Shown here: piece by piece, positions 7,019-9,614 of the stretch
How the letters are laid out: every line of letters starts with the position of its first letter
How positions within the stretch are numbered: position 1 is the stretch's first letter
Source: an uncultured Moheibacter sp.
Lineage (GTDB): Bacteria; Bacteroidota; Bacteroidia; Flavobacteriales; Weeksellaceae
NCBI GenBank assembly: GCA_937875605.1
Contig: CALLXZ010000567.1
Location: 1-9,614 of the forward strand
Reading direction: 5' to 3'
Length of the DNA stretch: 9,614 bases
The notes under the pieces: model-generated
The model's input: only the letters and a program-made list of their open reading frames with translations
What the model was told of the DNA's origin: nothing
Databases searched by the model: none
Program-made: the position numbers and the translations under genes

Positions 7019-8110
7019 ATGAAAATGTCAAAATCTGAATTTTATAATAAGAAGAATTTAAATTTTCTGGAGAATTATCTGAATACAACTTCTCCTACTG
7101 GCTATGAAACTGCTGGTCAATTGGTTTGGACAGACTATATAAAACCTTATGTAGATGAAATTCGTTCCGATAATTATGGAACTGCTTACGGAATTATCAA
7201 TCCTGATGCGAAATACAAAGTCATTTTGGAAGCTCATGCTGATGAAATTTCATGGTATGTGAATTATATTTCTTCGGACGGAATGATTTATGTGATTCGA
7301 AACGGTGGTTCGGATGCGGTAATCGCTCCATCTAAACGAGTGAACATTCACACGAAAAAAGGAATTGTAAAAGGTGTTTTTGGCTGGCCTGCTATTCATG
7401 TACGAATTGGCGACAAAGATGAATTACCAAAAATCGATACGATTTGGATTGATTGCGGAGCGAGTTCAAAAGAGGAGGTGGAAAAACTGGGAATTCATGT
7501 TGGGTGTGTCGTAACCTATCCTGATGAATTCATGGTTTTGAATGATAATTACTTCGTTTGCCGTGCATTGGACAATCGGATTGGAGGATTTATGATTGCA
7601 GAGGTAGCCCGATTAATCCATGAAAATAAAGATGAAATCAGTTTTGGACTTTATTTTACGAATTCAGTTCAGGAAGAAGTTGGTCTGCGTGGTGCGGAAA
7701 TGATTACCAAAACAATTCGGCCAGACGTTGCAATTGTTACAGACGTAACCCATGATACAACAACTCCGAAAATGAACAAAATGAAAGAAGGAGAAGTGAA
7801 ATGCGGAGACGGACCTGTGGTGTTTTATGCACCTGCAGTTCAGAATAATTTGAGAGACTTAATCATCGAAACCGCAGAGAAGAAAAAAATTCCTTTTCAG
7901 AGAGCGGCAAGTAGTCGTGTAACGGGAACCGATACAGATGCATTTGCTTATAGCAATGGAGGAGTGCCTTCCGCTTTGATTTCACTTCCGTTACGATATA
8001 TGCATACCACAGTGGAAATGGTTCATAAAAAAGATGTAGAGAATACCATAAAATTGATGTATGAAGCTGTTCGGAAAATCAAGAATCAGCAGGATTTTAA
8101 ATATTTCTGA
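7019..8110 (+). CDS. M42 family metallopeptidase (glutamyl/deblocking aminopeptidase-like)
   Basis: M42 enzymes are cytoplasmic di-metal aminopeptidases that form large oligomeric cages and trim peptides from the N-terminus. All expected metal ligands are visible in the 363 residues: H73 and D75 in EAHADEIS, D185 in RALDNRIGG, the catalytic E219 with metal ligand E220 in QEEVGLRGA, D242 in VTDVTHD, and H329 in PLRYMHTTVEM. The TGTDTDAF motif (302-309) is also kept. The length is typical. No signal peptide is seen, fitting a cytoplasmic enzyme. The ATG at 7019 is chosen, but the ATG two codons later (7025) is equally plausible because the -7 box is very close. The gene is divergent from DUF4294 and convergent with the DUF71 gene, hence probably transcribed alone. 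Exact peptide specificity cannot be read from the sequence. Confidence 0.94.
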   Translation: MKMSKSEFYNKKNLNFLENYLNTTSPTGYETAGQLVWTDYIKPYVDEIRSDNYGTAYGIINPDAKYKVILEAHADEISWYVNYISSDGMIYVIRNGGSDAVIAPSKRVNIHTKKGIVKGVFGWPAIHVRIGDKDELPKIDTIWIDCGASSKEEVEKLGIHVGCVVTYPDEFMVLNDNYFVCRALDNRIGGFMIAEVARLIHENKDEISFGLYFTNSVQEEVGLRGAEMITKTIRPDVAIVTDVTHDTTTPKMNKMKEGEVKCGDGPVVFYAPAVQNNLRDLIIETAEKKKIPFQRAASSRVTGTDTDAFAYSNGGVPSALISLPLRYMHTTVEMVHKKDVENTIKLMYEAVRKIKNQQDFKYF

Positions 8111-8140
8111 ATTTTTCTGCTTTAAATTTAAAATAGAAAA

Positions 8141-8157
8141 TCTAATTATTTATTAGA
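8141..8157. terminator. Weak AT-rich hairpin between convergent genes
   Basis: TCTAAT, loop TATTT and ATTAGA form a 6-bp stem in the 68-nt gap between the M42 and DUF71 genes. It has no T tract on either side and little GC, so it is only a possible shared 3' end; no better terminator is seen in this gap. Confidence 0.25.
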
Positions 8158-8178
8158 CAATGTTGGTTTGGAATTAAT

Positions 8179-8892
8179 TTATTTCTCCAGTAAATCCACA
8201 TACCAAAATCCATACTGCTCAAATTCGGAACCTATTTCATCTTCCGAATTTTTGGGTTTGGGATAGGTTTTTCGAACTATTTCTTCAAATTCAATCGGAA
8301 AATGAAATAGGGAACCGTCAAATGCAAAAGTGTGGTATTCGCCATTTTCACCACAAGGATCCACTTTTTTTGGAAGTTGATGTAAAATGGATTCATCTAA
8401 AATTTTTCCTACAAATTTTTTGTCCAGATAAATTTCATTAACCGTGGTAATAATGGTTTTAAATCCGGCATCTAAAAACTCTTGGATCAGTTGATTGGTC
8501 GGTATTTTCCAAAGTGGGAAAACACCCTGCATGCTGACTTCTTTTAATTTTTGTTCGCGGTAATTTCTTAAATCATCTAAATTAATATCACCAAATATAG
8601 AATGCGTTATACCTTCTGAAACAAACTCTTGCATTTTTTGCTGCATGATGGAATTGTATTCTTCCATAGAAGGTGATTCCGGCAATTCGATTTTAATCAA
8701 GGGGATTCCGATGCTTTCAGCTTGTTTTTCAACTAATTCTTCCCGGATTCCATGCATGGAAACCCTTTTGTATTTTGTGTTAATGCTGGTGACCAATGCC
8801 TGAATTTCATATTCGTCTTCCTGCAAAATTTTATGCAGTGCAAATGCCGAATCTTTTCCGGAACTCCAGTTAAATATTGCTTTTTTCTTCAA
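8179..8892 (-). CDS. DUF71/Dph6-like PP-loop ATP pyrophosphatase (TTG start)
   Basis: The 237-residue protein has the PP-loop SSGKDS at residues 10-15, which binds ATP and releases pyrophosphate during substrate adenylation, and the family signature GENGEYHTF at 181-189; EVSMQGVFPLWKIPT (118-132) is also typical. In eukaryotes and archaea this family (COG2102) includes diphthine-ammonia ligase, but bacteria have no diphthamide, so the substrate here is unknown; comparative genomics has linked some bacterial members to B12 salvage. No B12 gene is in view. The only workable start is TTG at 8892: the next in-frame Met is residue 46, beyond the PP-loop. The DUF72 stop codon lies just four codons upstream in the same frame, so the pair is co-transcribed and possibly translationally coupled. 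Confidence 0.88.
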   Translation of the reverse strand: MKKKAIFNWSSGKDSAFALHKILQEDEYEIQALVTSINTKYKRVSMHGIREELVEKQAESIGIPLIKIELPESPSMEEYNSIMQQKMQEFVSEGITHSIFGDINLDDLRNYREQKLKEVSMQGVFPLWKIPTNQLIQEFLDAGFKTIITTVNEIYLDKKFVGKILDESILHQLPKKVDPCGENGEYHTFAFDGSLFHFPIEFEEIVRKTYPKPKNSEDEIGSEFEQYGFWYVDLLEK

Positions 8893-8904
8893 TAGTTTTT
8901 CGTT

Positions 8905-9614
8905 TTAAAAGAGAAGGGTTTGAGAATTTTCTGAATCATCTTTTTTATTGGGAACTTTTAAATCGGTTTTTAATTCTTCATTTAATTTCTGAATGAAATA
9001 GGAGGCAAGCAATGGTGATTCGACTTCTACATTTTGATGTACAAAAAAATACAGTTTCTGTAATCCTAATTCTTTCCAAGTTTTCAAACGATCTATCCAA
9101 TCATCTAATCTCGTTTTATCAGAAGAGTGATTAGCTCCGACATATCGAACAAAGGCAACAGGACTTGTCAGTCGCATGTGCATCATATCACGTCTTCCGG
9201 CAGTGTCCACGATGATGTTCGCCATGTTGCGATACTTCAAAACCGAACAGAATTCATCTTGAATCTCAGGATTGGAGAACCATTCTTCATTTCTGACTTC
9301 CACGGCAAGCGGAACTTCCGTAGGAAAGTTCTCCAAAACAGATTTTAACCGATCAAAATCTTTGGGTTTGAAGTTTTCATGCAACTGCATAAATGCCATT
9401 CCAAGCTTTTCTTCGAAATTGCTGACGGCATTACAATAATTCTCAATCGGTTCTTCCACATTAATTAATCGTCGGTAGTGTGTAATTAAATCCGTAATTT
9501 TTGGAAAAAACTTAAAACCATCTGGTGTTTTATCTTTCCAAGTTAAGATTTGTTGCCAGTCGGGCATTTTGTAAAAAGTAGCATTGAGTTCGATGGAATT
9601 AAATTGAGTTGAAT
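8905..9614 (-). CDS. DUF72 domain protein, N-terminus beyond the window edge (partial)
   Basis: The open frame runs through the right edge: before the ATG at 9567 it continues with STQFNSIELNATFYK, the conserved start-side motif of DUF72, so that ATG is internal (KMPDWQQILTW) and not the start. The visible 235 residues contain DKTPDGFKFFPKI, a LAVEVRNEEWF strand, IIVDTAGRRDMMHMRLTSPV, FVRYVGANHSSDKTRLDDWI and YFFVHQNVEVESPLLASYFI, all hallmarks of the family. DUF72 folds as a TIM-like barrel; its reaction is unknown. Related proteins are near 290-300 residues, so I estimate about 60 are missing. The short C-terminal tail after residue 215 of the visible part (NKKDDSENSQTLLF) looks disordered. 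The DUF71 gene follows in the same frame after 12 nt. Confidence 0.92.
   Translation of the reverse strand, partial: STQFNSIELNATFYKMPDWQQILTWKDKTPDGFKFFPKITDLITHYRRLINVEEPIENYCNAVSNFEEKLGMAFMQLHENFKPKDFDRLKSVLENFPTEVPLAVEVRNEEWFSNPEIQDEFCSVLKYRNMANIIVDTAGRRDMMHMRLTSPVAFVRYVGANHSSDKTRLDDWIDRLKTWKELGLQKLYFFVHQNVEVESPLLASYFIQKLNEELKTDLKVPNKKDDSENSQTLLF

Noticed and set aside
8121..8132. Palindrome TTTAAATTTAAA after the M42 gene as an operator or terminator
   Set aside because: Pure A/T palindromes of this size are common by chance in such AT-rich DNA, and no promoter is beside it.
9127..9348. Plus-strand open frame opposite the DUF72 gene
   Set aside because: Shadow of the conserved DUF72 reading; composition is not protein-like.

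Overview
The window is an AT-rich piece of chromosome from a member of the Bacteroidota, most likely class Flavobacteriia. Four things support this. Shine-Dalgarno sequences are absent before the starts, which sit in A-rich leaders. Boxes of the TAnnTTTG type (the Bacteroidota -7 promoter element) lie just upstream of most genes. DUF4294 and the SRPBCC-GyrI fusion are families I associate with Bacteroidota/Flavobacteriia. The UvrA, PfkA and GapA variants fit the same group. I cannot name the genus. I see no insertion sequence, phage gene, CRISPR array, tRNA or rRNA; this is ordinary core chromosome.

Layout from left to right: uvrA (minus, cut by the left edge); a UUCG-loop terminator; a membrane-anchored SRPBCC/GyrI-like protein (minus); a divergent DUF937 protein (plus) with a well-formed promoter; a bidirectional terminator; a 48-residue small ORF (minus) directly behind an ECF sigma factor (minus); the gapA terminator; gapA and pfkA (minus, 21 nt apart, pfkA first in transcription); a secreted DUF4294 protein (minus); a divergent M42 aminopeptidase (plus); then, convergent with it, a DUF71/Dph6-like PP-loop ATPase (minus) and a DUF72 protein (minus, cut by the right edge).

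In functional terms there is a glycolytic pair (phosphofructokinase and glyceraldehyde-3-phosphate dehydrogenase), a DNA-repair gene, a transcription factor with a possible small partner, and several conserved but poorly understood genes. No new multi-gene system is evident. The points most worth a second look are the small ORF behind the sigma factor, the DUF72-DUF71 junction (same frame, one stop codon apart, second gene lacking an ATG or GTG start), the unusual first zinc site of UvrA, and the GTG start of pfkA overlapped by a nine-codon upstream ORF.
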